NCBI RefSeq assembly: GCF_020329485.1
Contig: NZ_JAGKJI010000053.1
Span: 1 to 46,722 of the forward strand
Direction: 5' to 3'
Source: Bradyrhizobium cenepequi
Lineage (GTDB): Bacteria; Pseudomonadota; Alphaproteobacteria; Rhizobiales; Xanthobacteraceae
DNA: 46,722 bases
Part shown: in pieces, positions 34,398-41,163 of the stretch
Numbering within the stretch: position 1 is the first letter of the stretch
How the letters are laid out: every line of letters begins with the position of its first letter
Notes under the pieces: generated by a model
Databases searched by the model: none
The model's input: only the letters and a program-made list of their open reading frames with translations
What the model was told of the DNA's origin: nothing
Translations under genes and position numbers: made by a program

Positions 34398-34503
34398 TGT
34401 TGGTGTCCTCCCTGCGGACGCAGGAAGTCAATGCCGCACTGCCGCCACAGTTCCCGCACGCCAGCGATGCATGCGTCGCCTGAAAGCGCTGCAGCGAAGA
34501 GGC

Positions 34504-34579
34504 TTGAGCATGATTCGGAAAAGTGGGAACCGGTTTTCCTCGCGACAAACGCAAGCGTTTGCGCGGAGATCATGCTCAA
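34504..34579. repeat. Dispersed repeat bounded by TTGAGCATGAT / ATCATGCTCAA, copy 2
   Basis: The ends TTGAGCATGAT and ATCATGCTCAA are perfect inverted repeats of eleven bases. The inside has AAAAGTGGGAACCGGTTTTC and CGCAAGCGTTTGCGC, each partly palindromic. It matches the copy at 20025-20097 in order and much of its sequence. It lies between yidD and the small membrane protein gene. Confidence 0.85.
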
Positions 34580-34597
34580 AGAAAGAGCACCATCCCT

Positions 34598-34948
34598 CTA
34601 CGGCCCGTTGACGCCGCGCCAGCGGCCATAACGCCAGGGCAGGTACCAGCGCGCACCGGGCGGCGCCTGCTCCGGGATGTTGTCGATGCCCGACGTGCCC
34701 CAGGGGTGGCAGCGTAATAGACGCGCCAGTGTCATCCAGCCGCCGGCCCACAAGCCGAAGCGCTCGATTGCCTCGTCGCCGTACACCGAGCAGGTCGGCA
34801 GATGCCGGCAGTTGTAGCCGACCAGCGGCGACAGCGTGTGCCGGTAGATCCAGATCAGTGCGCGACCGAGATTGCGCGGCAGCCGCCGGGCTGCGCTGGC
34901 ACAATCCGTGCATCGCGATTGACGTGATGTTCGATGATACAGTGTCAT
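34598..34948 (-). CDS. yidD: Membrane protein insertion efficiency factor YidD
   Basis: The 116-residue protein has the full YidD signature: an amphipathic start (LPRNLGRALIWIYRHTLSPL), then GYNCRHLPTCSVYGDEAIE with the conserved cysteines C47 and C53, GGWMTLARLLRCHPWG, and GIDNIPE. YidD helps YidC insert proteins into the inner membrane and binds the membrane peripherally. In many bacteria it lies between rnpA and yidC; here it is near a Fe-S scaffold gene and folE, an order also seen in other rhizobia as I recall. The start at 34948 gives an extra N-terminal stretch (TLYHRTSRQSRCTDCA) that could be unneeded. Confidence 0.93.
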   Translation of the reverse strand: MTLYHRTSRQSRCTDCASAARRLPRNLGRALIWIYRHTLSPLVGYNCRHLPTCSVYGDEAIERFGLWAGGWMTLARLLRCHPWGTSGIDNIPEQAPPGARWYLPWRYGRWRGVNGP

Positions 34949-35184
34949 GCCGCGAACTTACGTAGTCTTGCGGGGGTTCCAAAGCAAGGAACTCTGTTTT
35001 TGCAGATATTTACGCCACAGTTCGCAACTATTGCCCCGCACGGGCGGCGCTGCAGCGAAGGTCCTATGGACGATACAGGTCAGTACGGTTACCGTTTTGA
35101 TAACGCTTCGATGACACCATCATGTCACGTTGCGATGGGGCCGTTGCCACTGCTCATCCATGGGGCCTGGGGGAAGGAACCAAA

Positions 35185-36129
35185 TTGAAGCTCGTGACGT
35201 CGCTTCGTCTTCGCGGTCTGGCACTCATCGGCGCCGCCGCCCTTTGCATCACAGTGCCCGGCTCGGTTACGACGCTGGGTAATTCGGCCCGTGCCGGCGC
35301 CAGTCTCGAACAACGCAAGATGCCGATGCGGTTCAGTTGGGTGGCTTGCGAGCCCAACTGCCGAGGATGGGTCTCCGCCGTCGGCATTATCACCGCCGAC
35401 AGCCCGCGTGAGTTCGATGAGTTCGCTCGCGGCCGCCAGCTCGGCGGCGCCACCATTGTGCTCGACTCCAGCGGCGGCTCGGTCAACGACGCCATCACGC
35501 TCGGCCGCCGCTTCCGCGGCCTGGGAGCGTTGACCACGGTCGGCACGACCGTCATCAACCAGACGTCGCAGGGCCAGCGCGCCAGCATCAGGCCGGAAGC
35601 CTATTGCGAGTCGATGTGCGTGTTCCTGCTGCTGTCCGGCAAGACCCGCTACGTGCCGGAAACCGCGCATGTGCGTGTTCACCAGATCTGGATGGGCGAC
35701 CGCACCGACGATGCGCGTGCCGCCAGCTACACCGCGCAGGACCTGATGATCGTGGAGCGCGATATCGGCCGTCTCGCGAAGTATACCTTCGATATGGGCG
35801 GCGCGGGCGATCTCTTGTCTCTGGCGCTGAGCGTTCCCCCTTGGGAGGAACTGCACGAATTGTCGCGCGACGAGTTGCGGCTGTCCAATCTCATCACCAC
35901 CGAGCAGGTCGCAGACGTGCTGCCGCCGCAGGACAAGGCGGGCACCGTGCCAGTCGCGGACGCGAAGTCGAAGCCGACACAGGACCGTTTCGTCACGAGC
36001 GCGGCTGAAAGCGAGACGCAGGCCCAGCCGGCGAAGTCGACATCGACTTCGACATCGACCAAGACCGCGGAAGCCCTGGTTCCCACCGGCGGCAGCGCCA
36101 CGCCGCCTCCAGTCCAGCCGGCGAAGTAA
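35185..36129 (+). CDS. Periplasmic ClpP-like protein (COG3904 type)
   Basis: A TTG at 35185 with GGAAGGAAC upstream starts a 314-residue protein with a signal peptide (LRGLALIGAAALCITVPGS...ARA). The core shows the ClpP/crotonase-like pattern: ATIVLDSSGGSVNDAITLGR with a serine at the nucleophile position (SSGGS, 95-99), a cysteine pair in AYCESMCVFLLLSGKTRYV, and a histidine in HVRVHQIWMGDRTDD. This matches the COG3904 family of predicted periplasmic proteins. A low-complexity tail rich in Ser-Thr repeats and prolines (about 270-314) ends it. Whether it is an active protease is unknown. It stands alone. Confidence 0.82.
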   Translation: MKLVTSLRLRGLALIGAAALCITVPGSVTTLGNSARAGASLEQRKMPMRFSWVACEPNCRGWVSAVGIITADSPREFDEFARGRQLGGATIVLDSSGGSVNDAITLGRRFRGLGALTTVGTTVINQTSQGQRASIRPEAYCESMCVFLLLSGKTRYVPETAHVRVHQIWMGDRTDDARAASYTAQDLMIVERDIGRLAKYTFDMGGAGDLLSLALSVPPWEELHELSRDELRLSNLITTEQVADVLPPQDKAGTVPVADAKSKPTQDRFVTSAAESETQAQPAKSTSTSTSTKTAEALVPTGGSATPPPVQPAK

Positions 36130-36145
36130 ACCCGCTCCGTTGCCT

Positions 36146-36246
36146 TGTCATCATCCGCGAAGGCGGATGATCCAGTACGCCGAGACTGTTGTGTTTGACG
36201 GACAATTCACCGTGTACTGGATGCCCGCCTTCGCGGGCATGACGAC
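36146..36246. repeat. Compound palindromic repeat with two hairpins
   Basis: Two small palindromes, TCATCCGCGAAGGCGGATGA on the left and ATGCCCGCCTTCGCGGGCAT on the right, are flanked inward by GATCCAGTAC and GTACTGGAT, so the whole element is also an inverted repeat. It lies between the ClpP-like gene and the convergent Fe-S scaffold gene and may act as a transcription barrier. Confidence 0.85.
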
Positions 36247-36268
36247 GGTACGTGCGGCGAGATAGCGC

Positions 36269-36715
36269 CTACGCCGGCTGCCTGGCCTTGGCCTCGATCT
36301 GGCCGATCGCATCGACCACCGCATCGAAGGTCAGCATGGTGGAGGCGTGGCGGGCCTTGTAGTCGCGGACCGGCTCGAGCAGGCCGATCTCGGCCCATTT
36401 GCCGTCTTCCGGCGGCTTGCCGTTTTCCTTGAGCATCTTGCGCACGGTCTCGCGCAATTCGCGCAGTTCATCGGCGGTTGAGCCTACGACATGCCTTGCC
36501 ATGATCGAGGAGGAGGCCTGCCCCAGCGCGCAGGCTTTGACGTCATGGGCGAAGTCGGTGACGACGGGGCCGTCCATCTTGAGGTCGACCTTCACGGTCG
36601 AGCCGCAGAGTTTCGAGTGCGCGGTGGCGCTGGCATCGGGGTCGGGAAGGCGTCCGAGACGCGGAATATTCCCGGCCAGTTCGATGATCCGCTTGTTGTA
36701 GATATCATTCAGCAT
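36269..36715 (-). CDS. IscU/SufU-like iron-sulfur cluster scaffold protein, third Cys replaced
   Basis: The protein has 148 residues with the IscU/SufU fold pattern: an early NDIYNKRIIELAGN, C37 in KLCGSTVKVDLK, and C62 in VKACALGQASSSIMA. At the site of the third cluster or zinc ligand, where IscU and SufU have a cysteine before an Ala, the sequence reads YKARHASTML, so a histidine (H123) stands there instead. It is therefore a variant scaffold or a zinc-type sulfur acceptor. I recall this variant as widespread in Rhizobiales. No other isc or suf gene is adjacent. It is divergent from folE, sharing a 249-base upstream region. Confidence 0.88.
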   Translation of the reverse strand: MLNDIYNKRIIELAGNIPRLGRLPDPDASATAHSKLCGSTVKVDLKMDGPVVTDFAHDVKACALGQASSSIMARHVVGSTADELRELRETVRKMLKENGKPPEDGKWAEIGLLEPVRDYKARHASTMLTFDAVVDAIGQIEAKARQPA

Positions 36716-36964
36716 GCGAATATAAGGTCGTAGGCACAGGGGCAGGGGCGCCCTTGGCGGCAGGGTTCTATGGTCCTATATATGGCCGGTATCGGCCGAA
36801 ATACAGTCCGGCCATGCCACCGGCGCGGGCCAGTTCAGAAGCCAATGCTATGCTGCCGGTGTTAGGATGAAGGGACTCCAGGCGTCCGGCGGCACGAAGC
36901 CGCCCCGTCTGCCCGGTGACACACCCGGTCCGAGAAGGGGACCGGTCGAACGGAGAGACGTCGA

Positions 36965-37660
36965 ATGGACGCTGCAATCAAATCAATTCGCCCTGCCAAG
37001 AACAACGAGCCCAAGGTGGTCGAAACCCGGCCAGCCGAGCTTGATCCGTCCGAATTTCTTGCCGCTCCCGTCCGTGCCGACCAGCCGCGCCCGTCGCGTG
37101 CTGAAGCGGAAGGGGCGGTGCTGACGCTGCTCAGCTATATCGGCGAGAATCCGGGCCGAGAGGGCTTGTTGGACACGCCGCGCCGCGTCGTCGAGGCCTT
37201 TGACGAGCTTTACCAGGGCTATCACCAGTGCCCGGCCGAGGTGCTCGACCGCACGTTTGGTGAAACGGCTGGCTACGACGATTTCGTGCTGGTCCGCGAC
37301 ATCGAGTTCACCTCGCAGTGCGAGCACCACATGATGCCGTTCTACGGCAAGGCACACATTGCATATACGCCGGTCGAGCGGGTGGTGGGCCTGTCCAAGC
37401 TCGCCCGACTTACCGACATCTTTGCGCGCCGGCTGCAGACGCAGGAACATCTGACCGCCCAGATCGCGGCTGCGATCGACGAGATCCTCAAGCCCCGCGG
37501 CGTTGCCGTCCTGATCGAGGCAGAGCATACCTGCATGTCGGTGCGCGGGGTCGCCAAACATGGTGCGTCGACCTTCACCAGCCGCTTCACCGGCATGTTC
37601 CGCGACAATCCGGCGGAGCAGCAGCGCTTCCTGTCCCTGGTGCGAGGACCTAACCGGTAA
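36965..37660 (+). CDS. folE: GTP cyclohydrolase I
   Basis: The 231-residue protein has a variable N-terminal 45 residues and then the complete FolE domain: GENPGREGLLDTPRRVVEAF, then IEFTSQCEHHMMPFYGKAHI with the zinc cysteine and histidine, VVGLSKLARLTDIFARRLQ, and EAEHTCMSVRGVAKHGAST with the second zinc cysteine. It makes dihydroneopterin triphosphate from GTP, the first step to tetrahydrofolate and pterins. GGAGAG lies upstream of the ATG. It is followed after 27 bases by hisI, with a hairpin starting at its own stop codon. Confidence 0.97.
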   Translation: MDAAIKSIRPAKNNEPKVVETRPAELDPSEFLAAPVRADQPRPSRAEAEGAVLTLLSYIGENPGREGLLDTPRRVVEAFDELYQGYHQCPAEVLDRTFGETAGYDDFVLVRDIEFTSQCEHHMMPFYGKAHIAYTPVERVVGLSKLARLTDIFARRLQTQEHLTAQIAAAIDEILKPRGVAVLIEAEHTCMSVRGVAKHGASTFTSRFTGMFRDNPAEQQRFLSLVRGPNR

Positions 37661-37683
37661 CCTCGCACAACATTGCGAGGTTA
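37658..37683 (+). promoter_or_regulatory. Intercistronic hairpin covering the hisI ribosome binding site
   Basis: TAACCTCGCA (37658-37667) and TGCGAGGTTA (37674-37683) are perfect ten-base arms with a six-base loop. The left arm begins with the folE stop codon, and the right arm contains the GCGAGG that precedes the hisI TTG start. There is no T-tract, so it is unlikely to be a terminator. A ribosome ending at folE would open the stem, which suggests translational coupling. Confidence 0.6.
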
Positions 37684-37687
37684 TCCC

Positions 37688-38116
37688 TTGTCCACGTCAG
37701 CACATGATCACGACCGCGAGGAGGGGTTGGCATTCCAGCCCAAGTTCGACGCGTCCGGCCTCGTGACCTGTGTCGCAACCGACGCCACGAATGGCGACGT
37801 GCTGATGGTCGCGCATATGAACGACGAGGCGCTGCGCAAGACGATCGCGACAGGCGAAGCCTGGTATTTCAGCCGCTCGCGCAACGCGCTCTGGCGCAAG
37901 GGGGAGAGTTCCGGACATACCCAGCGCGTGATCGAGATGCGTATGGATTGTGACCAGGACGCTGTATGGATTCGCGTCGAGCAGGTCGGTGCAGCCTGCC
38001 ACACCGGGCGCCGTTCCTGTTTCTATCGCGCTATCAAGAGCGAAGATGGCAACATACGTTTGTCATTCATCGACGCCGAACGCTTGGTCGATCCATACAA
38101 AGTCTATCGCAAATAG
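37688..38116 (+). CDS. hisI: Phosphoribosyl-AMP cyclohydrolase
   Basis: The 142-residue protein has the HisI core: LVTCVATDATNGDVLMVAHM, YFSRSRNALWRKGESSGHTQ, then MDCDQDAVWIRVEQVGAACH and TGRRSCFYR, which provide the three zinc-binding cysteines. It opens the purine ring of phosphoribosyl-AMP in histidine synthesis. It is a separate protein, not fused to HisE, as usual in alphaproteobacteria. The TTG at 37688, seven bases after GCGAGG, is preferred over another TTG at 37673. It follows folE in one unit. Confidence 0.96.
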   Translation: MSTSAHDHDREEGLAFQPKFDASGLVTCVATDATNGDVLMVAHMNDEALRKTIATGEAWYFSRSRNALWRKGESSGHTQRVIEMRMDCDQDAVWIRVEQVGAACHTGRRSCFYRAIKSEDGNIRLSFIDAERLVDPYKVYRK

Positions 38117-38131
38117 ACTCAATATTCTCGT

Positions 38132-38156
38132 CGTTGCGCGTGTGCACGATGCAACG
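38132..38156. promoter_or_regulatory. Dyad upstream of the cytochrome cluster
   Basis: CGTTGC and GCAACG enclose GCGTGTGCACGAT, whose core GTGCAC is itself palindromic. The element lies between hisI and the first cytochrome gene, about 72 bases before the latter. It does not have FNR/FixK spacing. It could be an operator or a hairpin ending the hisI transcript. Confidence 0.3.
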
Positions 38157-38227
38157 CACGAGCTTCGTTGCCACGGCGCGCGTGATGTGTAAAAATTCCC
38201 ACTCGTCGTCGAAGTGGGGTCGCAGCG

Positions 38228-38938
38228 GTGGCGCGTCGTCTTTCTCTGATTCAATCGTGTTTTGTCTTTTTCGCGCTGTCGTTCCTTCCCGCGCACGCGC
38301 AGACGCCGGAACGCGCGCCCGACACGATGGCGGCGCGCGTGCTCGCTTGTGCCTCCTGCCACGGCGCGCAAGGCGAGGGTACGAGCGACGTCTATTTTCC
38401 CCGCCTTGCCGGCAAGCCCGCAGGCTATCTCTATAATCAGCTCGTGGCCTTCAGGGATGGCCGGCGCAGATATCCGCCGATGAACTATCTCTTGGAGTTT
38501 TTGCCCGACGACTACCTGAAGAAGATGGCCGACTATTTCGCATCATTGCGGCCGCCATTCCCGGAGCCTGCGATCCCGACCGTCAGCGACGCGATTCTCG
38601 CGCGCGGCGAATCGATCGTGAAGAATGGTGACACGCAGCGCGGCATCCCGCCCTGCGTGAGCTGTCATGGCCCAAACCTCGGTGGCATGGAGCCCGCGAT
38701 TCCCGGCCTGCTCGGATTGCGCGCGAGCTATATCAGCGGCCAACTCGGCGGCTGGCGCTACGGAACGCGCACTGCCATCGCGCCGGATTGCATGCAGATC
38801 GTCGCGAGCCTTCTCACCGAAGACGATGTGAAAGCGGTCGCCGCCTATCTCTCGTCGCGCCCGGCGCCGACGGACCCGTCATTCGCGCCGCAAGGCAGCT
38901 TGCCGATGCCGCTCGCATGCGGCAGCGAACCGCGTTGA
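38228..38938 (+). CDS. Diheme cytochrome c (c4-like), periplasmic
   Basis: From a GTG at 38228 the 236-residue protein has a signal peptide (LIQSCFVFFALSFLPAHA) and two heme c sites, CASCH at 41-45 and CVSCH at 143-147. The spacing of about 100 residues and the two similar halves fit the c4 family of diheme cytochromes, which shuttle electrons to terminal oxidases. It is followed after 13 bases by another cytochrome c gene, so the two are in one operon. The context suggests it feeds the oxidase encoded further downstream. Confidence 0.9.
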   Translation: MARRLSLIQSCFVFFALSFLPAHAQTPERAPDTMAARVLACASCHGAQGEGTSDVYFPRLAGKPAGYLYNQLVAFRDGRRRYPPMNYLLEFLPDDYLKKMADYFASLRPPFPEPAIPTVSDAILARGESIVKNGDTQRGIPPCVSCHGPNLGGMEPAIPGLLGLRASYISGQLGGWRYGTRTAIAPDCMQIVASLLTEDDVKAVAAYLSSRPAPTDPSFAPQGSLPMPLACGSEPR

Positions 38939-38951
38939 AGGGAGATCGCCG

Positions 38952-40205
38952 ATGCAACGACTCTCGTCAAAGCTGATCCTTCTGACGCTGTGCCTTGCCG
39001 GCACGACGGTCGCAATTGCGCAGCAGAACCCAACTACCAATGCCGAACTGCTCAAGAAGGGCGAATATCTCGCCCGCGCCGGCGACTGCATTGCCTGCCA
39101 CACCGCGCGCGAAGGCAAGACCTTCGCCGGCGGGCTGCCGATGAAGACGCCGTTCGGCACGCTCTATACGTCCAACATCACGCCAGATCCGCAGACCGGC
39201 ATCGGCACCTGGACCGCGGACCAGTTCTACCACATGATGCACAACGGCCGCTTCCCCGACGGCGGCCTCGTCTATCCTGCGATGCCGTTTGGCTCATATA
39301 CGAAAGTGACGCGGGAGGACTCCGACGCGATCTACGCCTATTTGCGTTCGGTCCCGGCGGTGAAGCAGGTCAACAAGCCACATGAATTGACCTTTCCCTT
39401 CAACAATCGCTCGCTGATCATTGGATGGCGCACGCTGTTCTTCAACGAAGGCGAGTTCAAGCCAGACCCGACCAAATCGGCGGAATGGAACAGGGGCGCC
39501 TATCTGGTCGAAGGCCTCGGCCATTGCGGCATGTGCCACACCGCGATCAATGCGCTCGGCGGCAGCTCGGAATCGCAGGCGTTTGAGGGCGGCCTGATCC
39601 CGATGCAGAACTGGTACGCGCCGTCGCTGACCTCGAACAAGGAGGCGGGCCTCGGCGAGTGGAGCATCCAGGAAATCGTCGACTATCTGCGCACTGGCGT
39701 CTCCGCGCGCGGCGCGGTCTACGGGCCGATGGCGGAAGTCGTCTACAACAGCCTGCAATATCTCAACGACGAGGATATCCGCGCGATGGCGGTTTACTTG
39801 AAGGGCCTCGCGCAAGGCGCTTCGCCGGACAGGCCGTCGCCGCCATTGCCCTCGTCCGAGAGCAGCCTTCTGCTTTCGCTCGGCAAGCAGATCTATGACC
39901 GCGACTGCGCAAGCTGCCATGGCGCGACCGGGCTCGGCATGCCGCCGCATTATCCGCCGCTCGCCGGCAACCAGTCGATCCAGATGTCGTCGGCGGTGAA
40001 CGCCATCCGCATGGTGCTCAATGGCGGCTATCCGCCGGGCACCGCGGGCAATCCGATGCCCTACGGCATGCCGCCATTCGCGCAGCGTCTGTCCGATGAT
40101 GAGGTCGCCGCCGTCGTCACTTACATCAGGACATCCTGGGGTAATCGCGGTGCGCCGGTATCTGCGCGCCAGGCCAACGAATTGCGCACGGCCACGCTGA
40201 AGTAG
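38952..40205 (+). CDS. Triheme cytochrome c, alcohol/aldehyde-dehydrogenase subunit type
   Basis: The protein has 417 residues with a signal peptide (LSSKLILLTLCLAGTTVAIA). Three heme sites are seen: CIACH (46-50), CGMCH (192-196) and CASCH (319-323). The segments GGLPMKTPFGTLYTSNITPD and GRFPDGGLVYPAMPFGSYTK are typical of the cytochrome c subunits of membrane-bound alcohol, aldehyde and gluconate dehydrogenases. No dehydrogenase gene is next to it, so here it may act as an electron carrier for the oxidase cluster. The start is preceded by GGGAG. A repeat lies between it and the next gene. Confidence 0.92.
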   Translation: MQRLSSKLILLTLCLAGTTVAIAQQNPTTNAELLKKGEYLARAGDCIACHTAREGKTFAGGLPMKTPFGTLYTSNITPDPQTGIGTWTADQFYHMMHNGRFPDGGLVYPAMPFGSYTKVTREDSDAIYAYLRSVPAVKQVNKPHELTFPFNNRSLIIGWRTLFFNEGEFKPDPTKSAEWNRGAYLVEGLGHCGMCHTAINALGGSSESQAFEGGLIPMQNWYAPSLTSNKEAGLGEWSIQEIVDYLRTGVSARGAVYGPMAEVVYNSLQYLNDEDIRAMAVYLKGLAQGASPDRPSPPLPSSESSLLLSLGKQIYDRDCASCHGATGLGMPPHYPPLAGNQSIQMSSAVNAIRMVLNGGYPPGTAGNPMPYGMPPFAQRLSDDEVAAVVTYIRTSWGNRGAPVSARQANELRTATLK

Positions 40206-40245
40206 AAATGATGAGATCAGGTCGAACTGCATCCGCGACGAATGC

Positions 40246-40372
40246 TGCTCTCCCTCTCCCGCTTGCGGGGGAGGGCGGGGTGGGGGTGTCGCCGCGATTC
40301 ACGCTGTCCGAACGCGTGGAGAGAGCCCTCACCCGGCGCTCCGCGCCGACCTCTCCCGCAAGCGGGAGAGGT
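40246..40372. repeat. Dispersed palindromic repeat inside the cytochrome cluster
   Basis: TCTCCCTCTCCCGCTTGCGG on the left and ACCTCTCCCGCAAGCGGGAG on the right each form hairpins; between them lie GGGCGGGGTGGGGGTG and GCCCTCACCC, which pair with each other. The element is of the same family as 241-335 and 23979-24006. It separates the two cytochrome c genes from the oxidase subunit genes. Confidence 0.85.
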
Positions 40373-40408
40373 GAAGCCACTCGCGGTATCGCGCTATAGG
40401 GGACCTCC

Positions 40409-40582
40409 ATGACGGATTCATCCTCGCGAGAGCAGGCTCAGCCGTCCGATGACGAGGCGGTGGATGCCATCGTGCGTGCAGGTCCGAGCGGCGCGATCGC
40501 GGTTGCTGGCATCGCGACCGCGATCGTCATCGCTCTATGGTTCGCCTTCTATCTCTTCGTCTTCCTGCCGCGGAGCGCCTGA
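40409..40582 (+). CDS. Small membrane subunit of the ba3-like oxidase (57 residues)
   Basis: An ATG at 40409 starts a 57-residue protein with an acidic, polar first part (TDSSSREQAQPSDDEAVDAI) and one membrane helix near the end (AIAVAGIATAIVIALWFAF). Its stop lies two bases before the GTG of the subunit II gene. Its size, topology and position match the small subunit IIa of B-family oxidases such as Thermus ba3. There is no sequence motif, so the identification rests on position and shape. GGGGACC upstream is a weak ribosome binding site. Confidence 0.72.
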   Translation: MTDSSSREQAQPSDDEAVDAIVRAGPSGAIAVAGIATAIVIALWFAFYLFVFLPRSA

Positions 40583-40584
40583 TC

Positions 40585-41163
40585 GTGACCAGCGAGACCG
40601 ATCATAGTCACGGCCCGCATGGCCTCGGCGAGGCGGTTGCCGCGCGCATCGAGCGGCGCTGGGCGGCGCTATCGATCGTGATCGTCGGCGTACTCGTCTG
40701 CATGGCCGCCTTCATCGGTATCCACCAGGCGACGATGCCGCAGGGCCGTGTCGAGACTGCCGATCCCACCACGTTGCATCTTTCCGGCGAATTCGTCGAA
40801 AGCAATCTCGGCAGCGCGCTGGAAGCCGACGGCTCGGTGACGGTGCGCGCGATCGGCCAGCAATATTCGTTCACCCCGCAATGCCTCGTGGTGCCCGCGG
40901 ACACGCCGATCACGATCCGCGCCACCAGCGCCGACGTCGTGCACGGCTTGCTGATCGAGGGCACCAACATCAACACCATGCTGGTGCCGGGCTATGTCTC
41001 GGATCTGCCGATCCGTTTCAAGTCGCCGGGCGAGCACGTGATGCCCTGCCAGGAATTCTGCGGCATCGGTCATCAGGGCATGTGGGGCAAGGTCCAGGTG
41101 GTCGACCAGACCGCGTTCCGCAACATGGCGGCGAGCAAGCGGAGGCTCACCTGTGTTGATTAA
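40585..41163 (+). CDS. Heme-copper oxidase subunit II with CuA site (ba3-like)
   Basis: From a GTG at 40585, two bases after the previous stop, the protein has 192 residues. One membrane helix (about 27-46) anchors a periplasmic cupredoxin domain. The CuA ligands are H120 (DVVHGLL) and the set C155, C159, H163, M166 in CQEFCGIGHQGMWG. The single helix and short length fit B-family oxidases rather than aa3 types. It receives electrons from cytochrome c. It overlaps the subunit I gene by 11 bases. Confidence 0.93.
   Translation: MTSETDHSHGPHGLGEAVAARIERRWAALSIVIVGVLVCMAAFIGIHQATMPQGRVETADPTTLHLSGEFVESNLGSALEADGSVTVRAIGQQYSFTPQCLVVPADTPITIRATSADVVHGLLIEGTNINTMLVPGYVSDLPIRFKSPGEHVMPCQEFCGIGHQGMWGKVQVVDQTAFRNMAASKRRLTCVD

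Noticed and set aside
36036..36065. A short tandem repeat coding for Ser-Thr pairs
   Set aside because: It is a low-complexity linker in the ClpP-like protein and too short to count as a repeat locus.
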